Source of the DNA: Desulfococcaceae bacterium
Lineage (GTDB): Bacteria; Desulfobacterota; Desulfobacteria; Desulfobacterales; Desulfosalsimonadaceae
Reading direction: 5' to 3'
Assembly: GCA_030145385.1 (NCBI GenBank)
Contig: JAQYVU010000024.1
Location: 1 to 49,326, forward strand
DNA length: 49,326 bases
The notes below the pieces were generated by a model that did no database searches, had not been told where the DNA came from, and saw only the letters and a program-made list of their open reading frames with translations. The translations under genes were made by a program, and so were the position numbers. Each line of letters opens with the position of its first letter. Within the stretch, counting starts at the first letter, position 1. This document shows, piece by piece, positions 35,949 to 44,830 of the stretch.

Positions 35949-36488
35949 TTACGAGCCTAAAGGTCTGGAATACTTGGTCTCAAGAAATCCGGCAATCACT
36001 TTCATCTCGGTTACCTCATCATTTTCTACAATCTTTCTGGCTCTTTCAATGAGGTCTGCGATTTCATTCAACCGTTCCATCAGATTGCCCATATACCTGT
36101 TTCTATTTTCCACAGACATGTCAAAGAATTCTTTTAATTGACTGAAAAGGTGCTTTTTGCATATCTCTTTGAGTTCATAGGTCAGATCATGGTCCGGATG
36201 TTTTTCTATCATTTGCGGCGTTGCCTGTTTTAAATCGTCGATCATTTTCTCCACAAGCGCAATCACGTCCCCGGGCAGCCCTTTGGTCCTTAAAAATATA
36301 TTAACCTGAAGAAGGCTGCTAAAAACACTTTTGCTAAGATCTTCCTCTGTTTTGACGGATGGTTTAACAGCCTCTTTTGCTGCTTCTTCCTCTTCCCGGC
36401 CAGAGGCGCCCCTGTTTTTAACAAACCAGATAACAACCCCTATTGCCAAAAGCCCGCCAATAAATGAGGCTATAATCGTACCAACCAT
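35949..36488 (-). CDS. Membrane-anchored helical protein, first gene of the cluster
   Basis: A 179-residue protein with one N-terminal membrane helix (residues 3-23, GTIIASFIGGLLAIGVVIWFV) then an acidic/basic linker and a helical cytosolic domain (50-175). No family is recognised with confidence; its size, single anchor and position before the TelA-like gene recall XpaC-type partners, but this is by analogy only. A good GGAGG-like site (AGGAGGAAT) precedes the ATG. Confidence 0.65.
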   Translation of the reverse strand: MVGTIIASFIGGLLAIGVVIWFVKNRGASGREEEEAAKEAVKPSVKTEEDLSKSVFSSLLQVNIFLRTKGLPGDVIALVEKMIDDLKQATPQMIEKHPDHDLTYELKEICKKHLFSQLKEFFDMSVENRNRYMGNLMERLNEIADLIERARKIVENDEVTEMKVIAGFLETKYSRPLGS

Positions 36489-36705
36489 CTGCTATTCCTC
36501 CTGTCTGTGTTCAATTACACGAATTCGGGATTAATTGCCCCTCATTATTTCTAAAAATCTTTCAAAACCATTGATTACCAATCTGATTCTTAGAGGGGGC
36601 ATAATTGTTAAGTGTATGGCAACTTACGAAAGATTCCAATAACCATTCACAAGAAAAAGCAGGCTGCTATTGCCTTGATTTGAAAAAATTCCGGAACTGA
36701 TAGTT

Positions 36706-36837
36706 TCAGGAAAGATTAATTTTGATTTTTGTTCTCCCCTGAATCCAATATCTTGTGAAATCAGGTTCTGTTATAGCAATATTGGGCAGATTAATTTTCT
36801 CTGCAAAATACACAAGACACGAATCGACAAAATCCAT
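36706..36837 (-). pseudogene. C-terminal remnant of a PIN-domain toxin
   Basis: A 43-codon frame, just past the stop of the U32 gene, reads MDFVDSCLVYFAEKINLP then AITEPDFTRYWIQG. This is the pattern of the last third of VapC-type PIN nucleases (D-x-x-D-x-C-L...ITLDRDF..Y). The normal Asp before the final strand is displaced (ITEPDF). The N-terminal two thirds with the first acidic residues are absent, and no antitoxin is next to it, so it is a decayed fragment. Confidence 0.6.
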
Positions 36838-36842
36838 GGCTG

Positions 36843-38846
36843 TTATTTTAATCCGATTTCCCAATTCCACAGCCCGGGCCGTTGTTTTAATTTAACCTTT
36901 TTGGGCAGGGGTTCTGACAGATGCACCAGCATTTTATATCCGGCTTTTATCAGGGCGTCTTTTTTAGAAGTCAGCTCCACCTGCCAGTTCGGGAAAACCC
37001 AAAAATCCGAACCATACCGGCGGGCCCACGCCTGCTCGCCTTTGGGGCTGTTAAACAGCTGGGCGGTATTTAAATCATCTGCAATGATCCGGGAAACACA
37101 CAACGGCCAATTGCCGGAAACAACGATTCCCAGGGGAAGCGGGCTTTTTGACGGCAACCCGGAATAATCAGCTTTTCCCTGCTCCGGGCTCACAATCACC
37201 CCTTTAAACTGCATGCCGGCGAGCTGAGCGATGGCCAGTTCATTGGAAATATTGCAAAACGGGCCAGCCCAGAGATTTAGGTTTTTATCTTTGGGGAAAA
37301 ACACCCGCTGCCAGGGGGAATTGAGCACAAAATTCCGGCATCCCTTTTTCAGCGCTTCTTTGACCAGAGACCGTATCTTTTCCTGGTCATCCGGCCAGAT
37401 CACCGGCGGCAGCCAGTACCAGGACCGCTTCCGGTCACCCACAACAATTCGCTGGGTATCCGATGCCAGCCAGACGCCTACCTGGTCTCCGGTATTTTGT
37501 TTTAACCCCTGCATACTTCGATTGACCCGCATTTCCTGCAAAAAACCTTTTTGGGTGTTCTTCGGAGGCAGGATTATTCTAAATGAGGATTCACCGGATT
37601 TGATCCCGGAGTAATTGTCCAGCTGATTTTCAAGAACGCACATCTCCTTTTCCACCTCCGGCCCCCGGCGGTCAATTAAAAATACCGGGGTGTTGTTTTG
37701 CGGTTTGCGCCTGGGTGCAAATTTTAAAAACAGCCGGCCTTTTTTAGGAACGTATTTACTCACCCGAACAGTGGTGTGCCATGCGTCATCTTCATACCCG
37801 ATTCTCAGCATATCATTGGCATAAAGAGCTTCACGAGGCACAACGTAGGATTTTGCCCGTTCCCCTTTCACGCTTCCGACCATGAGTCCCGAGCCGGTCT
37901 GTTCATTTAAATCAACCGGATTCTGGGGGCGCTGGGATAGAAAATTATAATGAGTGCCTTTTCGTCCCAAGGCGTAATCCAGAAATGAAAGGGCGGTTTT
38001 TTTAGCTTTCGGGTCATCAAAATGGTCCCTGAGCAGGCGGTAGGCCGAGACCGTATAATAGACATAATGGGCCCCTTTTTTCCGTCCCTCGATTTTCAAT
38101 GAAGACACTTGCGGAACCTTGGCAGCAATTTTGGTCAATACATCAATGGATAAATCCTGGCAGGAAAAAAACCGGTTTTTACGGTTGTCCTGGGTATACA
38201 TCCGGCGGCAGGGCTGAACGCACCGGCCCCGAAGGCCGCTTTTGCCGCCCATGTAACTGCTCCAGTAACACCGGCCGGATACGGCGTAACAAAGCGCCCC
38301 GTGAATAAAAATCTCCAAAGACAGTTCTGGCGGACAGGCGGCGGCCGCCATTTTTACTTCATCAATACTCAGTTCCCGGGGCAGGACCACCCGCTTGATC
38401 TCCGGAAACTTTTTGACCAGTTCAAGTGCCGCCGGAAAAGTTATGTTCGCAAGGGTTGACAAATGGATCTCACCGCCAAAACCGGTTTGACGGGCTAAAG
38501 ATAGCATGGCCAGGTCCTGAACGATTAACGCGTCCGGGGCAACACATCGGTTTAACTGATCCAGAAGCCGGCCGGCCGGAGCAAGTTCATCGGATTTTAT
38601 CATGGTATTGATGGGGATATAGACTTTTTTCCCCTGATCATGGGCCAGGTGCGTTAACCGTCCCAACTCGTCAATGGAAAAATTTTCCGCTGCCATACGC
38701 GCGGAAAAGTTCTTCAACCCGCAATATACAGCATCCGCACCCGCTGCCAGAGCTGCGAGAAAAGCCTTCTTCCCGCCTGCCGGCGCCAGGATTTCGGGAC
38801 GCAGCGGGTGGTCCTGAGAATTATTTATAATTGATTGATCGTTCAT
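36843..38846 (-). CDS. U32 family peptidase-like protein (RlhA/YdcP type)
   Basis: A 667-residue protein. The U32 barrel starts EILAPAGGKKAFLAALAAGADAVYCGLKNFSAR; the U32 signature EIFIHGALCYAVSGRCYWSSYMGG follows, with Cys186, Cys193, Cys209 and Cys229 as likely [Fe-S] ligands. A C-terminal half with the DUF3656-type insert matches E. coli RlhA, which hydroxylates C2501 of 23S rRNA. Members are often annotated as collagenase-like peptidases, but Fe-S-dependent RNA or quinone hydroxylation is better supported for this branch. It is divergent from cooC. Confidence 0.87.
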   Translation of the reverse strand: MNDQSIINNSQDHPLRPEILAPAGGKKAFLAALAAGADAVYCGLKNFSARMAAENFSIDELGRLTHLAHDQGKKVYIPINTMIKSDELAPAGRLLDQLNRCVAPDALIVQDLAMLSLARQTGFGGEIHLSTLANITFPAALELVKKFPEIKRVVLPRELSIDEVKMAAAACPPELSLEIFIHGALCYAVSGRCYWSSYMGGKSGLRGRCVQPCRRMYTQDNRKNRFFSCQDLSIDVLTKIAAKVPQVSSLKIEGRKKGAHYVYYTVSAYRLLRDHFDDPKAKKTALSFLDYALGRKGTHYNFLSQRPQNPVDLNEQTGSGLMVGSVKGERAKSYVVPREALYANDMLRIGYEDDAWHTTVRVSKYVPKKGRLFLKFAPRRKPQNNTPVFLIDRRGPEVEKEMCVLENQLDNYSGIKSGESSFRIILPPKNTQKGFLQEMRVNRSMQGLKQNTGDQVGVWLASDTQRIVVGDRKRSWYWLPPVIWPDDQEKIRSLVKEALKKGCRNFVLNSPWQRVFFPKDKNLNLWAGPFCNISNELAIAQLAGMQFKGVIVSPEQGKADYSGLPSKSPLPLGIVVSGNWPLCVSRIIADDLNTAQLFNSPKGEQAWARRYGSDFWVFPNWQVELTSKKDALIKAGYKMLVHLSEPLPKKVKLKQRPGLWNWEIGLK

Positions 38847-39083
38847 ATAAAATCACTTTAACTCATAAAGATTGTAATAAATTTTCAAAAAAACAGGACT
38901 GATTATCGACTTGCCCATATTATGCAGGGATGTTATAAACATAAAAATTTAAAATCAATGCAAATATGATATCTGCGAACTGCTTGCTATACCATTATTG
39001 ATGATTATTATGTTAACGAAAGTTGAGTTATGACAAATAAAATAATTTCATGCTTTGAATAAAATATTGAAAAGGGAAAAAAT

Positions 39084-39839
39084 ATGAAAATAGCTGTCAG
39101 CGGTAAAGGCGGAGTGGGAAAAACTACCTTCTCGTCTCTTTTAATCCGAGCACTTAACGCAAACAATAAACATGTCCTGGCTATTGATGCAGATCCGGAT
39201 GCAAACCTGGCTGCGGCCGTCGGTATACCGGGTGCGGATAAAATCATCCCGATTTCCGAGATGAAAGACCTGGCCTATGAACGGACCGAGGCCAAACCCG
39301 GCACCATCGGCGGTTTTTTCAAACTCAATCCCAAAGTGGACGATCTGCCTGATTCCCTGTCCGCCAAATTTGAAAACATCAAGTTAATGCGTCTGGGCGG
39401 CATAAAAAAAGGCGGTGCCGGGTGTATATGCCCTGAAAGCACCCTGCTCAAAGCGCTGGTCACCCATATTGTGTTAGCACGCGACGAAGTGGTGGTCATG
39501 GACATGGAAGCCGGCATTGAACATCTGGGCCGGGGAACCGCCCAGGCTGTAGACAAACTCCTGGTAGTCGTGGAACCGGGCAGCCGCAGCATTGATACGG
39601 CCCGGAACATCAAAAAACTGGCAACAGAGATCGGTTTAACCGAAATTGCCCTGGTGGGCAATAAAATCAGGGGACAAAAAGACGAAGACTACTTAAAAGA
39701 ACATTTAACCGGCTTTTCCTTTCTGGGGTTTATCCCCTATGACAACGCGCTGATCGAAGCGGACTTAAACGGCATGTCGCCTTTTGATGTGGAATCCGAA
39801 GCCAGAACAATCATCGAAGGGATAATCAACAAAATTTAA
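39084..39839 (+). CDS. cooC: CooC-type nickel-insertion ATPase
   Basis: A 251-residue MinD/ParA-type P-loop ATPase: deviant Walker A GKGGVGKTT (7-15), IDADPDANLAAAVG and the VVMDMEAGIEHLGRG Walker B region. The C-x-C pair (Cys114-x-Cys116 in GGAGCICPES) is the metal site of CooC, which loads nickel into CO dehydrogenase (or acetyl-CoA synthase in AcsF). A CODH gene is not in the window. Its stop overlaps the helicase start by one base (TAATG), an odd partnership that may reflect simple co-transcription. Confidence 0.88.
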   Translation: MKIAVSGKGGVGKTTFSSLLIRALNANNKHVLAIDADPDANLAAAVGIPGADKIIPISEMKDLAYERTEAKPGTIGGFFKLNPKVDDLPDSLSAKFENIKLMRLGGIKKGGAGCICPESTLLKALVTHIVLARDEVVVMDMEAGIEHLGRGTAQAVDKLLVVVEPGSRSIDTARNIKKLATEIGLTEIALVGNKIRGQKDEDYLKEHLTGFSFLGFIPYDNALIEADLNGMSPFDVESEARTIIEGIINKI

Positions 39840-41968
39840 TGACAGATTATAAAAAAAGGAAATACGGCAAGCGCTCATTTCCAAAGAAAAAAAAGACGAC
39901 GTCGCACACTTTAAAACCCGGATCTGACTCTAAATTAAAAAGAGTCTTTGCCGAAATTGGGGTGCCTGAAACCAAACCTTTCATTCCCGATCCTTTCCAG
40001 ATTAAATCCCTTGAAGCGATTGCCAAAGGGGACTGCCTGGTCACGGTGCCTACAGGTGCCGGTAAAACGTGGATCGCAGAACAGGCCATTGCGCATACCT
40101 TTCAAAACAACGGAAAAGCCTGGTATGCGTCCCCGTTAAAGGCGCTGACCAATTCCAAATTTTCCGAATTTTGTAAAATATTCGGCCCTGAAAATGTCGG
40201 AATCCTGACCGGCGACCGCAAGGAAAATATGGACGCACCGATCATCATCGGGACCACCGAGATTCTGCGCAACCAGCTCTATGATGCCATGCACCAGGGA
40301 GAAGATCTTGACACCGACATTGTTATTCTGGATGAAGCCCATTTTTTAGGAGATGAAGAACGCGGGGTGGTATGGGAAGAAATCATGATCTATCTTCCCC
40401 GGCGCATCCCGTTGCTGCTCCTGTCCGCCACCATCGGAAATGCGCACCAGATTGCCGGCTGGCTGAAATCAATCCGGGACAATGAATGTTCTGTGATTGA
40501 AGAAACAAATCGGCCGGTCCCTTTGTACCCCCTGTTTTTGCACCCATCCGGCACCCTGTTTCCATTGCTGGCAGAAAACCAGGCGCCGCAGACAAAAAAA
40601 AGACTTTACAAAAAAGTCCTCAAGTTTGCAAATACCAGACATACGAGCGGCATGATGCGTTCCAACCGGCTGCCGCCCATGAGCGATATCCTCCGGATTT
40701 TACGAAAATACCGTCTGCTTCCGTCCGTCTTTTTTCTAAAATCCCGTGCAGACTGTGACCATGCCCTGGTGCTCAGCGCCATGAGAACGCATGAGGAAAG
40801 TCCGGAACGAAAGGACTTGCGGCACCGGCGCATTGAAGAACTGATCGCTTCATCCCCCCATGTAGCCGAACACAAGCAGATGCATTATTTAAAAAAATTT
40901 GCCGTCGGTGCCCATCACAGCGGGCAATTGCCCATCTGGAAACTGATTATTGAAACCCTGATGACCGAAGGCCTGCTGGATGCCGTATTTGCCACATCAA
41001 CAGTGGCCGCAGGAGTCAACTTTCCGGCACGGACCATTCTTTTCCTGAATTCAGACCGTTTTAACGGCCGGGAGTTCATGACGCTGACCGCAACGGAATT
41101 TCACCAGATGACCGGCCGCGCCGGCAGAAGAGGAATGGATAATATCGGCTTCGGTGTGGTGATCCCCGGCCGGTTCATGGATATACGCAAAGTGGAAAAT
41201 CTGTTTAACGCGCCGCCCACCGGTGTATACAGCCAGATCAAAATTAATTTCTCCATGGTCCTCAACCTTCTGCTTTCCCATTCACCGGAACAGGTCCAAA
41301 AACTGCTGGATAAATCATTTGCCGCGTATTTAATGGCAAACAAGGATAAAAAAACTTCCAATGAAAATTTAAATAGCATCAATACGGATATTCTCTGGCA
41401 GAACTTTCTCGACCATCTTGACTTTTTAAAGAAAAAAGAGTATGTTGCGAATGACAATAAATTAACGGACGATGGCGAGTGGACATCTCAACTCCGAATT
41501 GACCATCCGCTCATGGTTGCCGAAGGGTTTCAGAAAAACCTGTTTCCAAAATCCAACCCGGCATTTTTAGCAGCCATTATGGCGTCTTTTGTCAATGAGC
41601 GTGAAACCGATGATGATGCCATCGATACCTCAATGATTCCCAAAACCTTATTTAAAGTTTTTAAAAAAATAGACGACGGCTTAAAGCCATTTGCAAAAGA
41701 GATGAACTCAAGCGGGTTTGAATCACCGACACTTTATTTCCTTCCGGCAGTAACGCTCTATTTATGGGCTCGGGGAATGCCGTGGGAAGAAGTTGTATCG
41801 ATTTCAAAAATGGCGGAAGGCAATCTTGCCATGCTGATCCTAAGAACGGCTGATAATCTCCGTCATATTCGAAATATCGGCCGTGTTTTCCCTGATGCCG
41901 CTGAAACATCCGCCAAAGCAATTGATCTGATTTTAAGAGATCCTGTAATATCAACTTATGAAATTTGA
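39839..41968 (+). CDS. Ski2-like DEAD/DEAH-box helicase
   Basis: A 709-residue superfamily 2 helicase. After a basic N-terminal tail come Walker A PTGAGKT (71-77), ASPLKAL (motif Ia), DEAH (165-168), LSATIGN (motif III) and, in RecA domain 2, the ATSTVAAGVNFPAR and QMTGRAGRRG motifs. A winged-helix/ratchet-like region follows. This matches Ski2/Mtr4-like and bacterial Ski2-like helicases that unwind RNA or DNA. It is translationally coupled to cooC. No nuclease is adjacent. Confidence 0.9.
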   Translation: MTDYKKRKYGKRSFPKKKKTTSHTLKPGSDSKLKRVFAEIGVPETKPFIPDPFQIKSLEAIAKGDCLVTVPTGAGKTWIAEQAIAHTFQNNGKAWYASPLKALTNSKFSEFCKIFGPENVGILTGDRKENMDAPIIIGTTEILRNQLYDAMHQGEDLDTDIVILDEAHFLGDEERGVVWEEIMIYLPRRIPLLLLSATIGNAHQIAGWLKSIRDNECSVIEETNRPVPLYPLFLHPSGTLFPLLAENQAPQTKKRLYKKVLKFANTRHTSGMMRSNRLPPMSDILRILRKYRLLPSVFFLKSRADCDHALVLSAMRTHEESPERKDLRHRRIEELIASSPHVAEHKQMHYLKKFAVGAHHSGQLPIWKLIIETLMTEGLLDAVFATSTVAAGVNFPARTILFLNSDRFNGREFMTLTATEFHQMTGRAGRRGMDNIGFGVVIPGRFMDIRKVENLFNAPPTGVYSQIKINFSMVLNLLLSHSPEQVQKLLDKSFAAYLMANKDKKTSNENLNSINTDILWQNFLDHLDFLKKKEYVANDNKLTDDGEWTSQLRIDHPLMVAEGFQKNLFPKSNPAFLAAIMASFVNERETDDDAIDTSMIPKTLFKVFKKIDDGLKPFAKEMNSSGFESPTLYFLPAVTLYLWARGMPWEEVVSISKMAEGNLAMLILRTADNLRHIRNIGRVFPDAAETSAKAIDLILRDPVISTYEI

Positions 41969-41998
41969 CAGGACTAGCCGGATTTCTCACGGGTCGAA

Positions 41999-42077
41999 GC
42001 AATTCAGGAACAAGGCATTTCAGCCTGAAGACATAATAGTTTATTTCGATGGCTGAATAACGCAGTTCCTGAATTGC
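41999..42077. repeat. Nested palindromic element, CAAGGCAT/ATAACGCAG family, copy C
   Basis: Outer arms GCAATTCAGGAAC (41999-42011) and GTTCCTGAATTGC (42065-42077) are perfect, 13 pairs. Inner arms TTCAGCC (42019-42025) and GGCTGAA (42051-42057). Family blocks CAAGGCAT, GAAGACATA and ATAACGCAG are all present in the same order as in copies A and B, although the arms differ. It lies after the helicase gene and before cls. Confidence 0.85.
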
Positions 42078-42233
42078 TCCGGCCCGCCTTTGGTGAAAAA
42101 AATTAATTAGCTTTTTATTCATGTTTGGCTGAAACAGACTGTTCTTTATAACGACGTTTGAATTTGCTATAATTTTTAAATTTATATTTGTTTTAAAATG
42201 TTATTAATTTTCTTCATGAGAAATTCGGGCTAA

Positions 42234-43673
42234 ATGGAACTTCTAAACTGGGCGTCCATATCTCTTAGTATTTTTTTATCCTTAACCACTTCCGGCCATG
42301 CGCTGTTAAACCAGCGGACACCGTCATCCGCGCTTGGCTGGGTGGCGGTTTGTCTGATGTTTCCGTTTATCGGGCCGATTTTTTATTTCCTGTTCGGAAT
42401 CAACCGGGTAAAAACACGGGCCAGAATACTGGAAGACAAGCGCACGGCCACCACTCCCCTGCCAGGTGATTACGGAAATGCAGTCAAAATTGCGACTGTT
42501 TCCTCGTCCGGACTGAACCTGCCCAGATCATATGTACAGACCGCCAGAATATCAGACACGGTCAGTGACTTTCCCATGGTTGCCGGAAACCTGGTCGACC
42601 CTTTTCATAACGGTGAAGCCGCTTACCCCGCTATGCTTCAAACAATCGATTCCGCGACAAAAACACTCTACCTGACTTCTTATATCTTTGACACCACGAA
42701 AACCGGAAAACTTTTTATCAACGCTCTTGGCCGAGCCGTGAAGCGGGGGGTCGATACCCGTGTCATTATCGATGGTTTTGGAGAACTGTATTCTCTGACT
42801 CTGGCAGGAAAAAAACTCAAAAAACAGGGCGTGAAGGTGGCACGATTCCTTCCCCCGCGCCTGCTCCTGCCACCTATTCACATAAATTTGCGAAATCACA
42901 GAAAGATAATCGTTGCAGATGGGCAAATCGGTTATACTGGCGGCATGAATATCAGTGATCGGCACTTAGCGGATAATATAAAAAACCCGTTTCGTTCCAT
43001 TGATATGCATTTCAGGCTCAGGGGCCCTATTGTGATGCAGCTGGAGCAGACCTTTCTTGAAGACTGGGCCTTCTGTACCGGCGAACAGATTGAGCCGTCA
43101 CGGTCTCTTCCTGTTAAAACAGGGTCTGCGGTCTGCCGGGTCATCACCGACGGTCCCAATGAAAACATGGACACCTTGTCCTCAATCCTGATCGGTGCAA
43201 TATCATCCGCACGCGAGCGGATTCTGATCATGACGCCCTATTTCCTGCCGTCTCTGGAAATGACATCCGCCCTTCAAACCGCGGCCCTGAAGGGGGTGGA
43301 AGTGAATATCGTGCTTCCGTCAAAAAACAATCTGCCGTATGTCAAATGGGCCAGCACCAACATGCTCCAGGATCTGCTTTTCCGGGGCGTTAAAATTTAT
43401 TACCAGCCGCCTCCTTTTGTGCATACAAAACTGTTTGTCATGGACGGTCAGTACTCACAAATCGGTTCTGCGAACCTGGACCCGAGAAGCCTTCGATTGA
43501 ATTTTGAACTTACGGTTGAAATTTACGACCGGCAGTTTGCCAATACCCTTTCAACCCATATTCAGGATAAAATACAGCAATCAAATCAGGTTAGCCTTGA
43601 ATCCATCTTGAGCCGCCCAATTTTAATCAAGTTACGCGATGCGCTGATGTGGCTTTTTTCTCCATACCTGTAA
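42234..43673 (+). CDS. cls: Cardiolipin synthase
   Basis: A 479-residue phospholipase-D-type membrane enzyme that joins two phosphatidylglycerols, or PG and another lipid, to form cardiolipin. Two N-terminal membrane segments (5-24, 33-55, the latter WVAVCLMFPFIGPIFYFLFG) precede two HKD motifs: H222-x-K224-x4-D229 (HRKIIVAD, then GYTGGMN) and H397-x-K399-x4-D404 (HTKLFVMD, then IGSANLDPRS). Complete in length. Convergent with the PHP gene, eight bases apart. Confidence 0.95.
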   Translation: MELLNWASISLSIFLSLTTSGHALLNQRTPSSALGWVAVCLMFPFIGPIFYFLFGINRVKTRARILEDKRTATTPLPGDYGNAVKIATVSSSGLNLPRSYVQTARISDTVSDFPMVAGNLVDPFHNGEAAYPAMLQTIDSATKTLYLTSYIFDTTKTGKLFINALGRAVKRGVDTRVIIDGFGELYSLTLAGKKLKKQGVKVARFLPPRLLLPPIHINLRNHRKIIVADGQIGYTGGMNISDRHLADNIKNPFRSIDMHFRLRGPIVMQLEQTFLEDWAFCTGEQIEPSRSLPVKTGSAVCRVITDGPNENMDTLSSILIGAISSARERILIMTPYFLPSLEMTSALQTAALKGVEVNIVLPSKNNLPYVKWASTNMLQDLLFRGVKIYYQPPPFVHTKLFVMDGQYSQIGSANLDPRSLRLNFELTVEIYDRQFANTLSTHIQDKIQQSNQVSLESILSRPILIKLRDALMWLFSPYL

Positions 43674-43681
43674 AGAATGAA

Positions 43682-44578
43682 TCACCCATGCCGCCGCAGA
43701 CGGTTATTCAGCCGGCGCTGCATGGAGTCTTTTACCTTTTTGGACTTGGAATTGATGACCGAATAACTGTAGCGGACATTTTTTCCCATCACATGCGGAG
43801 AATTTTTAATACTGCTTCGAAGCTTATAGCCGTTGCTGGTAACTTTCTGCAACAAATGCGTTTCCTTACCGACAACATAGGCCAGCCGATCCATGACGGC
43901 ATCTAAAAAAGAATTCCGGTCCGGTAAACAATCCGCAAAAGTCACGGCTTTTCCCATCTGAAAAAGATTGTGACCGTCACTGCCGCCGGTCATCGCCTTG
44001 CCCAGGTTAAACCCCAGTACCGCACATTGCAGATTCCATTTTTTCATGTTCCCGGCATTTATCACCTCAACACCGTCAACCATGTCCAGCAGGTGTGTCT
44101 GCTGTTCTTTTGAAAAAAACGGATTGCAGATCCCTGTATAAACACCGCAATAGGGATGTGGAAAAATTATCAGGTTTTTGTACTTTCGAGCCCGCTTGAT
44201 GACCTCACCCATATTTAAAGAAATTGAGGACATCACATCTCTGCCCAAAAAGGGCTTGATATCTGTTTCATAAAACCTGACCAGGCCCTCTATATTATAA
44301 AAATAAACAAGGACATGGGCGCCTTCTTTGGAAGTGACCTCAATACCGGGAATGGTTAGAATATTCTTGAAATTGTCGAGCCGGACAGCGCCTTTAATGG
44401 CATTATGATCCGTAACGGCAATGCCGATACCAAGCTTTGCTGCACGTTTGGCGATACTTCGAACATAATTGAGCCCGTCAGAATAACGGGAGTGGAAATG
44501 CATATCAACGACAGTATAATTTTGTGTAAGATGAAAAAGAGATGGTCTTTCAAATTCAACATGATTACGTGTTTCCAT
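43682..44578 (-). CDS. PHP-domain phosphoesterase
   Basis: A 298-residue metal-dependent phosphoesterase-type protein. The PHP motifs are DMHFHSRYSDGLN (first His pair), VTDHNAIKG, PGIEVTSKEGAHVLVYF and FPHPYCGVYTG, with the late GGSDGHN. About 60 C-terminal basic residues follow. GAGGA precedes the ATG. Substrates of stand-alone PHP proteins vary (nucleotides, nucleic acid ends, sugar phosphates); no context here narrows it. Confidence 0.87.
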   Translation of the reverse strand: METRNHVEFERPSLFHLTQNYTVVDMHFHSRYSDGLNYVRSIAKRAAKLGIGIAVTDHNAIKGAVRLDNFKNILTIPGIEVTSKEGAHVLVYFYNIEGLVRFYETDIKPFLGRDVMSSISLNMGEVIKRARKYKNLIIFPHPYCGVYTGICNPFFSKEQQTHLLDMVDGVEVINAGNMKKWNLQCAVLGFNLGKAMTGGSDGHNLFQMGKAVTFADCLPDRNSFLDAVMDRLAYVVGKETHLLQKVTSNGYKLRSSIKNSPHVMGKNVRYSYSVINSKSKKVKDSMQRRLNNRLRRHG

Positions 44579-44762
44579 TTAATCCTCAAACCAATAAAAT
44601 CCAACGTGGATCCTATCAGACTTTTTTCACTATTTAAATTGCACCACAATAATAATACGCAATTTAGAAAAATCAAGACAGAAGCATTACATATTATGGC
44701 TGCGTTAATTAATATAATTCGAGGAAATAATCATAAACTTTAAATTTTTTTTCGGTAAAAAC

Positions 44763-44800
44763 AGAAAACCCCGGCTCAAAAAATCGAACCGGGGTTTTCT
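44763..44800 (-). terminator. Rho-independent terminator after etfA
   Basis: AGAAAACCCCGG (44763-44774) pairs perfectly with CCGGGGTTTTCT (44789-44800) over a 14-base loop; on the minus strand the stem is followed by GTTTTTACC. It lies 31 bases past the etfA stop and closes the etf operon. Confidence 0.88.
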
Positions 44801-44830
44801 AATTTTCATTCTGTTCAGACTGTTTAAAAA

